DNA of 64,000 nucleotides from positions 1 to 64,000 of the forward strand of contig CP021238.1 of the NCBI GenBank assembly GCA_002291465.1, in the 5' to 3' direction. Below, in pieces: positions 14,595 through 24,728 of the stretch. Both the position numbers and the translations under genes were made by a program. Positions within the stretch are counted from its first letter, which is position 1; every line of letters begins with the position of its first letter. The notes beneath the pieces were generated by a model that did no database searches, was not told the DNA's origin, and saw only the letters and a list, made by a program, of their open reading frames with translations. The DNA is from Mycobacterium lepraemurium (lineage in GTDB: Bacteria; Actinomycetota; Actinomycetes; Mycobacteriales; Mycobacteriaceae).

Positions 14595-14666
14595 GGGTGG
14601 TCGGGAAGTTGCTGGCGCGGGCGCGAATCATCCCGAAAATGAATTCATTCCTTACCTCGCGCCCGC

Positions 14667-14948
14667 TCAGTGCCAGCGCATCGTGAGCAACAAACCGGTG
14701 ATCATGAAAGCGAACGCGATTGCGTAGTTCCACGGCCCCAATTGCGTCATCCAATTGAGGGCGGTCGGCGCCTGGCTGCCGACCGCGGCCAGTTGGAACA
14801 CCATCAGCCACACCAATCCGATCAGCATCAGCCCGATGAACAGCGCGACGAACCACACGCTGGACGGGCCCACCTTGACCTTCACCGGCGTGCGGCTGAC
14901 CGCGCTGACGGTGAAGTCGTTCTTTTTGCGGACCTTTGACTTGGGCAT
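14667..14948 (-). CDS. crgA: Cell division protein CrgA
   Basis: CrgA is a 93-residue divisome membrane protein that in mycobacteria contacts FtsZ, FtsQ, FtsI and CwsA. The product begins [14 protein letters not shown], the conserved N-terminus, and has two transmembrane helices, at about 31-51 ([20 protein letters not shown]) and 67-88. The ATG at 14948 is chosen because it opens this motif; an ATG 60 bases upstream would add non-conserved residues. Confidence 0.95.
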   Translation of the reverse strand: MPKSKVRKKNDFTVSAVSRTPVKVKVGPSSVWFVALFIGLMLIGLVWLMVFQLAAVGSQAPTALNWMTQLGPWNYAIAFAFMITGLLLTMRWH

Positions 14949-15078
14949 GATTACCTCGCGGATTACCTCAACAACACGGTGAGCGGGACGGAGTGCGACG
15001 ATGAACATCGCAGCCGCACCCAGAGCTTGGCTACGAGATTAACGCACCGGCCGCCGTGGTCAGGAAAACGGAGAGTCG

Positions 15079-15822
15079 ATGGTCCAGACGCGCCAGTTGC
15101 CATGGCGCTTCGGCGTCCCGCTGGTCTGCCTGCTGGCCGGACTGCCGCTCGCCGCCACGCACGGCGTGTCCGGCGGCGTCGAGATACGCCGCAGCGACGC
15201 ACCCCGGCTGGTGGACCTGGTGCGCGAGACGCAGGCGTCGGTGAACCGGCTCAGTGCCCAGCGCGAACAGCTCGCCGCCAAGATCGACGCCGCGCACGGC
15301 CGCTCGTCGGATGCCGCGCTGGCCGCGATGCTGCGCCGCTCCGCTCAGCTCGCCGGCGAGGCCGGGATGAGCCCGGTGCACGGGCCGGGCCTGGTGGTCA
15401 CCCGGCAGGATGCGCTGCGCGACGCCAACGGCCGCTTCCCCCGCGACGCGCCGCCCGACGACCTGGCGGTGCACCAGCAGGACATCCAGGCCGTGCTCAA
15501 CGCGCTGTGGAGCGCCGGCGCCGAGGCGATCCAGATGCAGGACCAGCGGATCATCGCCACGTCGGTGCCCCGCTGCGTCGGCAACACGCTGCTGCTCAAC
15601 GGGCGCACCTACAGCCCGCCCTACACGATCACCGCGATCGGCAACGCCGCTGCCATGCAGGCCGCCCTGGCCGCGGCTCCCCTGGTGACGCTGTACAAGC
15701 AATACGCGGTTCGGTTCGGCCTGGGCTTTCAGGAAGAGGTCCGCTCCGATGTGCAGGTGGTCGGCCACTTCGAGCCCGACCGGCTGCATTTCGCCCAGCC
15801 CAACGGCCCGATCGGCTACTGA
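15079..15822 (+). CDS. DUF881 family protein (Rv0012-like)
   Basis: This 247-residue protein has an N-terminal hydrophobic segment (FGVPLVCLLAGLPLAATHGV, residues 11-30) that acts as signal anchor or signal peptide. A short coiled stretch (VNRLSAQREQLAAKIDAA) and the DUF881 domain follow, with DIQAVLNALWSAGAEAIQMQDQRI and the conserved C-terminal region. DUF881 proteins occur in actinobacterial division and cell-wall clusters, but no biochemical function is established. It stands between crgA and trpG, as in M. tuberculosis. Confidence 0.85.
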   Translation: MVQTRQLPWRFGVPLVCLLAGLPLAATHGVSGGVEIRRSDAPRLVDLVRETQASVNRLSAQREQLAAKIDAAHGRSSDAALAAMLRRSAQLAGEAGMSPVHGPGLVVTRQDALRDANGRFPRDAPPDDLAVHQQDIQAVLNALWSAGAEAIQMQDQRIIATSVPRCVGNTLLLNGRTYSPPYTITAIGNAAAMQAALAAAPLVTLYKQYAVRFGLGFQEEVRSDVQVVGHFEPDRLHFAQPNGPIGY

Positions 15823-15858
15823 CGCCGACTGACCTGCGGCGCGAGCGTCCGCGGGCGG

Positions 15859-15870
15859 TAACCTGGCACG
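15859..15870 (+). promoter_or_regulatory. Leaderless-type promoter element for trpG
   Basis: TAACCT at 15859-15864 matches TANNNT and is followed by six bases and then the ATG of trpG at 15871. That spacing puts the transcription start at or within a base of the start codon, the hallmark of leaderless mycobacterial transcripts. No ribosome site precedes the ATG, which fits. Confidence 0.5.
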
Positions 15871-16557
15871 ATGCGGATCCTGGTTGTCGACAACTACGAC
15901 AGCTTCGTGTTCAACCTGGTGCAGTACCTCGGGCAACTGGGTGTGGCCGCCGACGTCTGGCGCAACGACGACAGCCGGCTCGCCGACCACAACGCCGTGG
16001 CCTGCCGGTTCGACGGGGTGCTGCTCAGTCCCGGGCCGGGCACCCCCGAGCGCGCGGGCGCTTCCATCGCGATGGTGCGCGCCTGCGCCGCCGAGCACAC
16101 CCCGCTGCTGGGGGTCTGCCTGGGCCACCAGGCCATCGGCGTGGCATTCGGCGTCACCGTGGACCGCGCTCCGGAACTGCTGCACGGCAAGACCAGCAGC
16201 GTGCACCACACGAATGCCGGTGTGCTGCAAGGGCTTCCGGACCCCTTCACGGCCACTCGGTACCACTCGCTGACCATCCTGCCCGAGTCGCTGCCGCCGG
16301 TGCTCGAGGTCACCGCCCACACCGACAGCGGTGTGATCATGGGCGTGCGCCACACGCAGTTACCGATCCACGGCGTACAGTTCCACCCGGAGTCGATCCT
16401 GACCGAGGGTGGTCATCGCATGCTGGCGAACTGGCTCACCGAATGCGGCTGGGTGCGCGACGACACCCTGGTGCGCCGGCTGGAAAACGACGTCCACGCC
16501 GCGGTGCGACCGTATCTGCCGGCCGATCCGGCCGCTACTGACCGAACTTCAGCGTGA
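15871..16557 (+). CDS. trpG: Glutamine amidotransferase (anthranilate/aminodeoxychorismate synthase component II)
   Basis: This class I glutamine amidotransferase of 228 residues hydrolyses glutamine and passes ammonia to a chorismate-using partner (TrpE or PabB) for tryptophan or folate synthesis. The nucleophile is C83 in GVCLGHQAIG, with H172 and E174 (GVQFHPES) completing the triad. The oxyanion loop LLSPGPGTP lies near residues 51-59. The 3-prime end overlaps the convergent pknB by 23 bases. The gene is annotated trpG (Rv0013) in M. tuberculosis; use by PabB is equally possible. Confidence 0.93.
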   Translation: MRILVVDNYDSFVFNLVQYLGQLGVAADVWRNDDSRLADHNAVACRFDGVLLSPGPGTPERAGASIAMVRACAAEHTPLLGVCLGHQAIGVAFGVTVDRAPELLHGKTSSVHHTNAGVLQGLPDPFTATRYHSLTILPESLPPVLEVTAHTDSGVIMGVRHTQLPIHGVQFHPESILTEGGHRMLANWLTECGWVRDDTLVRRLENDVHAAVRPYLPADPAATDRTSA

Positions 16558-18415
16558 TGATTCCGTCCCGGTTGACCCCGGCCCCGGCCGGCGGGTTCTG
16601 ATACACCACCCGGTGGGACTGGGCGCCGCCGGCGTCGACGTCGGGACCCTTGTCCAGGATCCCCGTCCAGCCCAGCGCCCGTAGCCGCGGTTCGGCATCG
16701 GTCCAAAACATCCCGGACAGGTCGGGCACGATGAACTGATTGCCCTTGGACACCTGCAGTTCGATCACCGAATCCACCGGAACCGTTTGTCCCTTGGGCG
16801 GATTGGTGCCGATCACCTCGCCGGCCGGGCGGGGGCTGTCCACCTGCACCTGGGTGATCTTGGTGAAGCCGTAGACGGTCAGGTTCTTCTGCGCGATATC
16901 GACGGTTTGCCCGGCGATGTCGGGCACCTGCTTGGTCTCCGGCCCTGAGCCGACGATGAGGGTGATGACGTTGGTGATCGCCGACGTCTGGTTGGCCGGC
17001 GGGTTGGTCCCGATCACCTTGCCCAACAACTCGGGTGTAGACGGCGAGTTCGCCTGCTTGAACTTGCTGAATCCGGCGGCCTTGAGCTTGGTGACCGCGC
17101 CGGAGTAGCTCAGCGACGAGACGTCGGGCACCTCGCGCTGCTCCGGACCGGTGGAGACGTTGATGGTGATCTCGTCGCCCGCGCTGACCGACGCGTTGGC
17201 GCCGGGGTCGGTGCCGATGACGTGATCGGGCGGGATGGCCGAGTCCGGTTTCTGCAGGGTGCGGGTCTTGAAGCCGCGGTTCTGCAGCGCCGCAATGGCA
17301 TCGGCGGACACCTGCCCGCGCACGTCGGGCACCTGGACGTCGTGGGCGCCGCCGCCGAAGGTGTTGAACGCGATGACGACGATGATGGTCAGGACCGCTA
17401 GCGCGGCTACCGCCACGATCCAACGGCCCACCGACCCCACCGTGCGGTCCTCGCCGCTGTCCGCGAGCACCTGGCGAGGCAGCGGATCGGTGCGCGACGG
17501 ACCCGCGGCCCCGGCACCCGACGACAACAGCGAGCTGCGCTCGGCGTCGGTGAGAACCTTTGGCGCTTCCGGCTTTTCGCCGTTGTGCACCCGGACCAGA
17601 TCGGCGCGCATTTCGGCCGCGGTCTGATAGCGGTTGTCCGGGTTTTTGGCCAGCGCCTTGAGCACGACGGCGTCGAGGTCGGCGGAGATGCCTTCGTGCC
17701 GCTGCGACGGCGGCACCGGGTCTTCGCGGACATGTTGGTAGGCCACCGCCACCGGCGAGTCCCCGGTGAAAGGCGGCTCGCCAGTGAGGATTTCGTACAG
17801 CACGCAGCCCAGCGAGTAGACGTCCGAGCGCGCGTCGACGGCGTCGCCGCGGGCCTGCTCGGGCGAGAGGTACTGCGCGGTTCCGATCACCGCCGCGGTC
17901 TGGGTGACGCTGTTGCCGCTGTCGGCGATCGCGCGGGCGATGCCGAAGTCCATCACCTTGACGGCATTGATGGTGCTGATCATGATGTTCGCCGGCTTGA
18001 CGTCGCGGTGGATGATGCCGTTCTGGTGGCTGAAGTTCAGCGCCTGGCAGGCGTCGGCGACGATTTCGATGGCCCGCCGCGGCGGCAACGGCCCGTCGGT
18101 GTGCACGATGTCGCGCAGCGTCACGCCGTCGACGTACTCCATGACGATGTAGGGCAGCGGCCCGGAGGGCGTCTCCGCCTCGCCGGTGTCATAGACGGCG
18201 ACGATGGACGGGTGGTTGAGCGCGGCGGCGTTTTGCGCCTCGCGCCGGAAGCGCAGGTAGAAGCTGGGATCGCGGGCCAGGTCCGCGCGCAGCACCTTGA
18301 CCGCGACGTCGCGGTGCAGCCGGACGTCACGGGCCAGGTGAACCTCGGACATGCCACCGAAGCCAAGGATCTCGCCGAGTTCGTAGCGGCCGGACAGGTG
18401 TTGCGGGGTGGTCAT
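16535..18415 (-). CDS. pknB: Serine/threonine protein kinase PknB
   Basis: PknB is an essential receptor kinase that senses peptidoglycan fragments and controls growth and division. The 626 residues comprise an intracellular kinase domain (invariant K40; HRDVKPAN with D138; DFG D156; activation-loop T171 and T173), a juxtamembrane linker, one transmembrane helix near 332-350 ([19 protein letters not shown]) and four extracellular PASTA repeats. Its ATG overlaps the pknA stop by four bases. It is the last gene of the fhaA-fhaB-pstP-rodA-pbpA-pknA-pknB block. Confidence 0.97.
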   Translation of the reverse strand: MTTPQHLSGRYELGEILGFGGMSEVHLARDVRLHRDVAVKVLRADLARDPSFYLRFRREAQNAAALNHPSIVAVYDTGEAETPSGPLPYIVMEYVDGVTLRDIVHTDGPLPPRRAIEIVADACQALNFSHQNGIIHRDVKPANIMISTINAVKVMDFGIARAIADSGNSVTQTAAVIGTAQYLSPEQARGDAVDARSDVYSLGCVLYEILTGEPPFTGDSPVAVAYQHVREDPVPPSQRHEGISADLDAVVLKALAKNPDNRYQTAAEMRADLVRVHNGEKPEAPKVLTDAERSSLLSSGAGAAGPSRTDPLPRQVLADSGEDRTVGSVGRWIVAVAALAVLTIIVVIAFNTFGGGAHDVQVPDVRGQVSADAIAALQNRGFKTRTLQKPDSAIPPDHVIGTDPGANASVSAGDEITINVSTGPEQREVPDVSSLSYSGAVTKLKAAGFSKFKQANSPSTPELLGKVIGTNPPANQTSAITNVITLIVGSGPETKQVPDIAGQTVDIAQKNLTVYGFTKITQVQVDSPRPAGEVIGTNPPKGQTVPVDSVIELQVSKGNQFIVPDLSGMFWTDAEPRLRALGWTGILDKGPDVDAGGAQSHRVVYQNPPAGAGVNRDGIITLKFGQ

Positions 18416-19695
18416 TGCGATGTCCAGTGTCGGGCGGGTCCGTCGCGGAATCCAGACGCCCCAATTGTGCCGTCATCCGGCCAGTCCAGCCGCAGGCCCG
18501 GTCGGGCCCCGGAGCCGCTCGGCGTCTTGGTCGGCGGCGGCGCCGAGGCGGGCGGGGTTCCGGTGTCGGTGACCGGCGGGGGCTGTTGCTGCTGGTCCGC
18601 GCGGGAGTTGATGACGATGAGCACCGCGATGATGATCGCCAGCGCGCCCAGCACCCCCGCGGCCCACAGCAGCGCGCGCTGGCCGGACGAGAAGGTGCGC
18701 CGGGCCGGGGGCGGGCGGTGGCCGCCGGTGGCCGGCCGGGTCCGCCGCGGCGCGGCGGTCCGCCCGGAGGACACCGCTGCCGCCCGGGTGGTCGGGCCGG
18801 ACGGAATGGCCGCCGGTGACGCCCGCCCGGGCGGCGGGGACTGGCTCGGCCGCAGCGGCCGGCGACCGGCGCGCACCGCGGCGACGGCGTCGGCGAACGG
18901 CCCCCCGCTGCGGTAGCGCATCGCCGGGTTCTTCACCAGGGTGATCTCGATGAGCTCGCGCACGTTGGGCGGCAGCTCCGCGGGCAGCGGCGGCGGAGGC
19001 TCCTTGATGTGTTTCATCGCCACCGTCAGCGCCCCATCGCCGCTGAATGGCCGCTTGCCCGAAACCACTTCGTAGCCAACAACTCCCAGCGAGTACACGT
19101 CACTGGCGGGGGTGGCGTCGTGACCCAGCGCCTGTTCGGGTGCGATGTATTGGGCGGTGCCCATCACCATTCCGGTCTGGGTCACCGGCGTGGCGTCGAC
19201 GGCCTTGGCGATACCGAAGTCGGTGATTTTCACCTGTCCCGCCGGGGTGACCAGGATGTTGCCCGGTTTGACGTCGCGGTGCACCAGGCCGGCGGCGTGC
19301 GCGACCTGCAGGGCGCGGCCGGTCTGCTCGAGCATGTCCAGCGCGTGCCGCAGCGACAGCCGGCCGGTCCGCTTGAGCACCGAGTTCAGCGGCTCACCGT
19401 TGACCAGTTCCATCACCAGATACGCGGTGCGGCCCTCGCCGTCTAGCTGGCTCTCGCCGTAGTCGTGCACGGCCGCGATGCCCGGGTGGTTGAGCATCGC
19501 CGTGGTGCGCGCCTCGGCGCGGAATCGCTCGATGAACTCGGGGTCCTGGGAGAACTCCTGTTTGAGCACCTTGACCGCGACGCGCCGGCCCAGCCGGTTG
19601 TCGACCGCCTCCCAGACCTGACCCATGCCGCCGGTGGCGATCAGGCGCTGCAGGCGGTACCTGCCAGACAGCGTCACACCAACTCGCGGGCTCAT
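18412..19695 (-). CDS. pknA: Serine/threonine protein kinase PknA
   Basis: PknA is the second essential morphogenetic kinase, which phosphorylates division proteins and works with PknB. The 427-residue product has a full kinase domain ([10 protein letters not shown] loop, invariant lysine in [30 protein letters not shown]). A Pro/Arg-rich linker and one transmembrane helix ([20 protein letters not shown]) follow, then a short proline-rich external tail without PASTA repeats. The ATG at 19695 overlaps the pbpA stop; earlier in-frame starts lie inside pbpA. Confidence 0.96.
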   Translation of the reverse strand: MSPRVGVTLSGRYRLQRLIATGGMGQVWEAVDNRLGRRVAVKVLKQEFSQDPEFIERFRAEARTTAMLNHPGIAAVHDYGESQLDGEGRTAYLVMELVNGEPLNSVLKRTGRLSLRHALDMLEQTGRALQVAHAAGLVHRDVKPGNILVTPAGQVKITDFGIAKAVDATPVTQTGMVMGTAQYIAPEQALGHDATPASDVYSLGVVGYEVVSGKRPFSGDGALTVAMKHIKEPPPPLPAELPPNVRELIEITLVKNPAMRYRSGGPFADAVAAVRAGRRPLRPSQSPPPGRASPAAIPSGPTTRAAAVSSGRTAAPRRTRPATGGHRPPPARRTFSSGQRALLWAAGVLGALAIIIAVLIVINSRADQQQQPPPVTDTGTPPASAPPPTKTPSGSGARPGLRLDWPDDGTIGASGFRDGPARHWTSQ

Positions 19696-21170
19696 GGTCC
19701 CCCCTGTAGCGCGGCCTCGATCACAGCCCGTCCGATCGGCGCGGCGAGTGCACCCCCCGTCGCGGACAGGCGGGCGGCGCCATTCTCCACCAACACCGCC
19801 ACGGCGACCTGGGGGGTCTGCGCGGGCGCGAAAGCGATGTACCACGCATGCGGCGGTGTGTGCCGCGGATCGCTGCCATGCTCTGCGGTACCCGTCTTGG
19901 ATGCGATCTGCACGCCGGGAATGGCCCCTTTCTGCTGTGCGACCTTCTCGGCGCCGACCATCAGTTCTGTTAGCTTAGCGGCGACCTGCGGCGACACCGC
20001 GCGCCGCTGCTCATAAGGGGTGGTGGTGCTGATTGTGGTCAGGTCGGGGCCCTTGAGACTGTCGACCAGATAGGGCTGCATGGTCACCCCGCCGTTGGCG
20101 ATGGTCGCGGCGATCTCGGCGTTCTGCAACGGGGTCAGCGCGACATCCTTCTGACCGATGCTCGACATGCCCAGCGCCGCGGCGTCCGGGATGATGCCGA
20201 TGGTCGATTCGGCCACCTGCAGCGGGATGACGCTGGGCGTGCTGTCCAGGCCGAACGAGCGCGCCATGCTGCGCAACGCGTCCGCGCCGGTGAGGATGCC
20301 GAGCTGGACGAACGCGGTGTTGCAGGACAGGGCGAAGGCCTGCTGCAACGACACGGTCGGGTCGTTGCCACACGCCCGCCCACCGTAGTTCTCCAGCGTC
20401 GCGGTGCTGTTGGGCAGCGGAATCGAGGGCGCGGCGGTCAGCTGCTCGGTGTCGCTGGCGCCGGCCTGCAGCGCCGCCGCGGTGGTGATCACCTTGAACG
20501 TCGAGCCGGGCGGGTAGGTCTCGGAGATGGCCCGGTTGGTCATCGGGTTGTCGGGATCGCCGCGCAGCCGCTGCCAGGCCTGCACCTGCACCTCCGGATC
20601 GTGCGAGGACAGCAGGTTGGGGTCGTAGGACGGCGACGACACCATCGCCAGGATCCTGCCGGTGGACGGCTCGAGGGCGACCACCGCGCCTTTGCACGGC
20701 GGCCCGCCGCAGCCCTGCTGCATGCCGTCCCACGCCGCCTGCTGCACTCGCGGCCTGATGGTGGTATCGACGTTGGCGCCGCGCGGGTCGCGGCCGGTGA
20801 AGAAGTCCGCCAGCCGACGCCCGAACAGCCGCTCGTCGGAGCCGTTCAGCAGCGGATCCTCGGCGCGTTCCAGCCCGGTACTCGAGTAGCGCAGCGAGTA
20901 GAACCCGGTGACCGGCGCGTACTGGGCGGGGTTGGGGTAGACCCGCAGGAAGCGGAACCGGTTGTCAGTGGCGACCGAGTAGGCCAGCAGCTGGCCGCCG
21001 GCCACGATCTGGCCGCGCTGGCGGGAGTACTCGTCGAGCAGCACCCGTTGGTTGCGCGGGTCGGCGCGCAGCGAGTCGGCCGCGAAGACCTGCGTCATCG
21101 TGGCGTTGAGCAGCAGCAGCACGATCAACGCCATCACGGTCACCGAGATCCGGCGCAGGGAGGCGTTCAT
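19692..21170 (-). CDS. pbpA: Penicillin-binding protein PbpA (class B transpeptidase)
   Basis: PbpA is a D,D-transpeptidase needed for septal peptidoglycan cross-linking and regulated by PknB. The 492-residue protein has an N-terminal membrane anchor ([21 protein letters not shown]). The penicilloyl-serine motifs are S223-T-F-K226 (PPGSTFK), S282-C-N284 and K425-T-G. The ATG at 21170 overlaps the rodA stop (ATGA), and its own stop overlaps pknA in the same way, which implies tight co-translation. Confidence 0.96.
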   Translation of the reverse strand: MNASLRRISVTVMALIVLLLLNATMTQVFAADSLRADPRNQRVLLDEYSRQRGQIVAGGQLLAYSVATDNRFRFLRVYPNPAQYAPVTGFYSLRYSSTGLERAEDPLLNGSDERLFGRRLADFFTGRDPRGANVDTTIRPRVQQAAWDGMQQGCGGPPCKGAVVALEPSTGRILAMVSSPSYDPNLLSSHDPEVQVQAWQRLRGDPDNPMTNRAISETYPPGSTFKVITTAAALQAGASDTEQLTAAPSIPLPNSTATLENYGGRACGNDPTVSLQQAFALSCNTAFVQLGILTGADALRSMARSFGLDSTPSVIPLQVAESTIGIIPDAAALGMSSIGQKDVALTPLQNAEIAATIANGGVTMQPYLVDSLKGPDLTTISTTTPYEQRRAVSPQVAAKLTELMVGAEKVAQQKGAIPGVQIASKTGTAEHGSDPRHTPPHAWYIAFAPAQTPQVAVAVLVENGAARLSATGGALAAPIGRAVIEAALQGGP

Positions 21171-22576
21171 ACTTTCTCGATCACCTCGGTGCTGGCCGCC
21201 GCGATCGACGGCTCGGTGCGGGCGCGGGTGCGCAACGGGCGACGGGCGCTGTGCGAGAGCCGGGCCAGGATGGCCAGCAGCACGTAGTTCGCCAGCAACG
21301 ACGAACCCCCGTACGACATCCACGGGGTGGTCAGCCCGGTCAGCGGGATGAGCTGCGTGACGCCGCCGCCGACGATGAACAGCTGGATGGCCAGCGTGGA
21401 CGCCAGGCCGGCAGCCAGCAGCTTGCCGAAGCTGTCCCGGGTGGCGATCGCGGTGCGCAGACCCCGCACGATGACGATGGTGTAGAGCATCAAGATGGCG
21501 GCCAGGCCCACCAGCCCCAGCTCTTCACCGAAGGCGGCGATGATGAAGTCGGTCGAGGCGGCTGGCACGGTGTCGGGCTGACCGTTGCCCAGCCCGGTGC
21601 CGAAAATCCCGCCGGTGGCAAAGCTGAACAGCGACTGCACGATTTGGTAGCCGCTGCCATCGGGGTCGGAGAACGGGTCCCACCACATCTGAACCCGCAC
21701 CCGGACGTGCGCGAAAATGTAATACGCGACACCGCTTCCCGCGACGAAGAGCACCAGGCCGATGGCCACCCAGCTGAACCGCTGAGTCGCCAGATACACC
21801 ACCACCAGAAACGACGTGTAGAGTAAAAGCGAAGTGCCAAGGTCTTTTTCGAATGCCATCATCCCGACCGAGATAACCCAGGCCGCCAGCAGCGGGGCGA
21901 GATCGCGCGGACGCGGCAGCGTCAAACCCAGGAAATGCTTGCCGACGCTGGTAAAAAGGACCCGCTTGGCGATCAGCACCGCGGAGAAGAAGATCAGCAG
22001 CAAGATCTTGGAGAACTCGGCGGGCTGAATCGAGAACCCCGGGAAGCGAATCCAGATCTTGGCACCGTTCTGTTCGGACAGCGAGGCCGGCAACAGAGCG
22101 GGAATCACCAGGAATACCAGGCCGACCAATCCACAGATGTAGCCGTAGCGCGCGAGCTTCCGATGGTCTTTGAGGAAGGTGACCACCAGGGCGAAGGTCA
22201 CCACACCGATCAGGGTCCACAGCATCTGCTGAGTGGCGCTCGGGTGGTGACGGCCGCTGAGCTGATTGGTCACCAGATCCAGCCGGTGAATCATGACCAG
22301 CCCAAGTCCGTTGAGCAAGGCCACAATTGGCAACAGCAGGGGGTCGGTGTAGGGCGCAAAACGCCGGATGGCCATGTGCGCGGATCCGAAGACGACCAGG
22401 AACACCAGTCCGTAGCTGACCGCGTTCCAGCGCAGATCGTGCTGTTGATTGGCTTCAACGATCAGCAGCGCGGCCACGGTGATGGTGGCGGCGAAGCCCA
22501 GAAGCAACAACTCGGCGTTGCGCCGGGTAGGCAGCGGGGGCGTGACCGCGACCGGCGGCTGAAGTTGTGTGGTCAT
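21167..22576 (-). CDS. rodA: SEDS peptidoglycan polymerase RodA
   Basis: This 469-residue SEDS-family glycosyltransferase works with a class B PBP (here PbpA) in lateral or septal wall synthesis. It has about twelve hydrophobic helices, and the SEDS C-terminal signature region LGLVGLAAILMLY to PLTGLTTPWMSYGGSSLLANY is intact. The ATG at 22576 overlaps the pstP stop by four bases and gives the usual mycobacterial length; a longer frame upstream runs inside pstP. Confidence 0.95.
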   Translation of the reverse strand: MTTQLQPPVAVTPPLPTRRNAELLLLGFAATITVAALLIVEANQQHDLRWNAVSYGLVFLVVFGSAHMAIRRFAPYTDPLLLPIVALLNGLGLVMIHRLDLVTNQLSGRHHPSATQQMLWTLIGVVTFALVVTFLKDHRKLARYGYICGLVGLVFLVIPALLPASLSEQNGAKIWIRFPGFSIQPAEFSKILLLIFFSAVLIAKRVLFTSVGKHFLGLTLPRPRDLAPLLAAWVISVGMMAFEKDLGTSLLLYTSFLVVVYLATQRFSWVAIGLVLFVAGSGVAYYIFAHVRVRVQMWWDPFSDPDGSGYQIVQSLFSFATGGIFGTGLGNGQPDTVPAASTDFIIAAFGEELGLVGLAAILMLYTIVIVRGLRTAIATRDSFGKLLAAGLASTLAIQLFIVGGGVTQLIPLTGLTTPWMSYGGSSLLANYVLLAILARLSHSARRPLRTRARTEPSIAAASTEVIEKV

Positions 22577-24072
22577 GCCACCGTCCGGCAGTCGATGCCC
22601 GGTTGAAGAGGGGGCCGGGGAAGCGCGGTCAACGTCTGCGACGTGGTGGTCGGGCCTGCCGGCGAAGAGCTCGCCGGGCCAGGGGTGGCGCTGGTGCTGG
22701 GAGTGGGGCTGGCGCTGGTGGTCGGTGGTGCGGGCGACGCGGGGCCGCCGGTTTCGGGTAAGGGGCTGCGGGTGCCCTGCGCCCGCGGCGGTGAGGTGGC
22801 GCGCGGCGGCGGACAGAGCGGCAGCAGGTACTCGGCCAGCAGTTGACGCAGCTGCGATTCGGCCTGGTCCAGGCTGCCGCCGGGCAGCCCGGTTTGCACC
22901 TGGACCTGCCCGGGGCGGCGCAGATCTTGCAGCGTCATCAGCTGGCAGTTGGAGCCGCCGGACTGCCCGTAGCTGATCAGCGACAGTTCGTTGCGAGCGT
23001 GGAGGCAGCCCACCAGATAGGGCTGCTGCAGGGGCACCCCCAGCAGGCTGCCCTGAATCCCGCGGACGATGGAGATCCGGCCGTTGTATTCGGCGACGTA
23101 ATAGTTGCGCTGGATGACCCACCACCCCACGGTGGGGCCGGCCAACACCAGCATCACCGCCAGGGCGATGACGACGAACAGCCGCCGACGCGACCACCGT
23201 GGCCGGCGGGGTGCTTCCGGTTGCGGCGCAACGCGGTTGGCGGACTCGTCGCGCGGCCGGATCGCCGAGGCGCGCCCGGCGGAGGTATTGGGCAGGGTCA
23301 GCTGGTCCTCGTCGCCGGACACCGCGCCGGCCAGGATCGGCTGGGTTTGGCCGTAGTCGTAGTCAACCACGTCGGCGACCACGACGGTGACGTTGTCCGG
23401 GCCGCCGCCGCGCAGCGCCAACTCGATGAGGCGGTAGGCGGCCTCGGCCACGTCCGGGATCTGCAGGGCCTCGAGGATGGTCTCGTCGCTGACCGGGTCG
23501 GACAACCCGTCCGAGCACAGCAGGTAGCGGTCGCCGGCGCGGGCTTCGCGCATGGTCAGCGTCGGCTCGACCTCGTGACCGGTGAGCGCGCGCATGATCA
23601 ACGAGCGCTGCGGGTGGCTGTGCGCCTCCTCCCGGGTGATGCGGCCCTCGTCGACCAGGGTCTGGACGAACGTGTCGTCCTTGGTGATCTGGGTGAGCTC
23701 GCCGTCGCGCAGCAGGTAGCCGCGGGAGTCGCCGATGTGCACCAACCCGATGCGGTCGCCGGCGAACAGGATCGCGGTGAGGGTGGTGCCCATCCCCTCC
23801 AGCTCGGGCGCCGCTTCCACCTGCGCGGCGATGGCGGCGTTGCCGGCGCGCACCGCCTCGTCGAGCTTGGCCAGCAGGTCGCCGCCGGGCTCGTCGTCGT
23901 CCAGGTGCGCCAGGGCGGCGATCACCAGCTGGGAAGCCACCTCGCCGGCGGCGTGGCCGCCCATGCCGTCGGCCAGTGCGAGCAGCCGGGCGCCCGCATA
24001 GACGGAGTCTTCGTTGTTGGAGCGCACCAGGCCGCGATCACTGCGCGCGGCATACCGCAGGACCAGGGTCAC
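22573..24072 (-). CDS. pstP: Serine/threonine phosphatase PstP
   Basis: PstP is the PP2C-type membrane phosphatase that reverses PknA and PknB phosphorylation. The 499 residues include the catalytic domain with metal-binding aspartates in NNED (about 19-22), D35 of DGMGG, HIGDSRGYL and GPDNVTVVV. A transmembrane helix follows near 303-322 (LFVVIALAVMLVLAGPTVGW), then an external domain ending in a Pro/Ser/Thr-rich tail. The start is GTG at 24072. It forms the head of the four-base-overlap chain with rodA, pbpA, pknA and pknB. Confidence 0.95.
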   Translation of the reverse strand: MTLVLRYAARSDRGLVRSNNEDSVYAGARLLALADGMGGHAAGEVASQLVIAALAHLDDDEPGGDLLAKLDEAVRAGNAAIAAQVEAAPELEGMGTTLTAILFAGDRIGLVHIGDSRGYLLRDGELTQITKDDTFVQTLVDEGRITREEAHSHPQRSLIMRALTGHEVEPTLTMREARAGDRYLLCSDGLSDPVSDETILEALQIPDVAEAAYRLIELALRGGGPDNVTVVVADVVDYDYGQTQPILAGAVSGDEDQLTLPNTSAGRASAIRPRDESANRVAPQPEAPRRPRWSRRRLFVVIALAVMLVLAGPTVGWWVIQRNYYVAEYNGRISIVRGIQGSLLGVPLQQPYLVGCLHARNELSLISYGQSGGSNCQLMTLQDLRRPGQVQVQTGLPGGSLDQAESQLRQLLAEYLLPLCPPPRATSPPRAQGTRSPLPETGGPASPAPPTTSASPTPSTSATPGPASSSPAGPTTTSQTLTALPRPPLQPGIDCRTVA

Positions 24073-24136
24073 GGGCGTTGCTCCTTGATCCCGGCGGGAG
24101 AACCCGCCGAGCCGGTGTCATCGCCGTAGGCGCGGG

Positions 24137-24604
24137 TCATGGGCGCAACTCGATCGCCGTTTTGCCGATTCGAATCGGCGTTCCGACCGGAACTCGTACC
24201 GCAGTGGTCACCTTTGCCCTGTCGAGGTAAGTGCCGTTGGTCGATCCTAGATCCTCGACGTACCACTCCGAGCCGCGCTGAGTCAGCCGAGCGTGCCGCG
24301 CCGAGGCGTAGTCGTCGGTGAGCACCAGGGTCGAGTCGTCAGCACGCCCGATCAACACCGGCTGCCCGCTGAGGGTGATGCGCCCGCCGGCCAGCGCGCC
24401 CTCGGTCACCACCAGATAGCGGGCGGCGTGCCGGCGCTGACGGGACGGCAGCAGGGTGCTGCGCAGCGCCAGGCCGCGACGCACCATGACGGCACCGGTG
24501 GGCGCATAGATGTCGGTCCGAAGGATTCGCAGCACGGACCAGATGAATACCCATAGCAACATTAAAAATCCGGCGCGCGTCAGCTGCAGCACCAGTCCCT
24601 GCAT
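24137..24604 (-). CDS. fhaB: FHA-domain protein FhaB (FipA)
   Basis: FhaB is a small FHA protein that recognises phosphothreonine and links PknA signalling to FtsZ and FtsQ at the septum. The 155-residue product has an N-terminal hydrophobic helix (AGFLMLLWVFIWSVLRIL). A C-terminal FHA domain follows with the phosphothreonine-binding signatures LIGRADDSTLVL, SARHARL and LGSTNGTYLD. The ATG at 24604 (MQGLVLQLTRAGF) is preferred over one 54 bases upstream. It lies 64 bases before pstP in the same operon. Confidence 0.94.
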   Translation of the reverse strand: MQGLVLQLTRAGFLMLLWVFIWSVLRILRTDIYAPTGAVMVRRGLALRSTLLPSRQRRHAARYLVVTEGALAGGRITLSGQPVLIGRADDSTLVLTDDYASARHARLTQRGSEWYVEDLGSTNGTYLDRAKVTTAVRVPVGTPIRIGKTAIELRP

Positions 24605-24728
24605 CTGGCGTCCTTTCCGTCCTAGCGCCGTGCCTCCAGCGCCCGTGACTCCGAGCACATCGGCTACGTCACGATACTTGGACGGTGGTCGACACGGGGC
24701 GAAGCACGGCAGCGTTGAGCCCAGTGGC

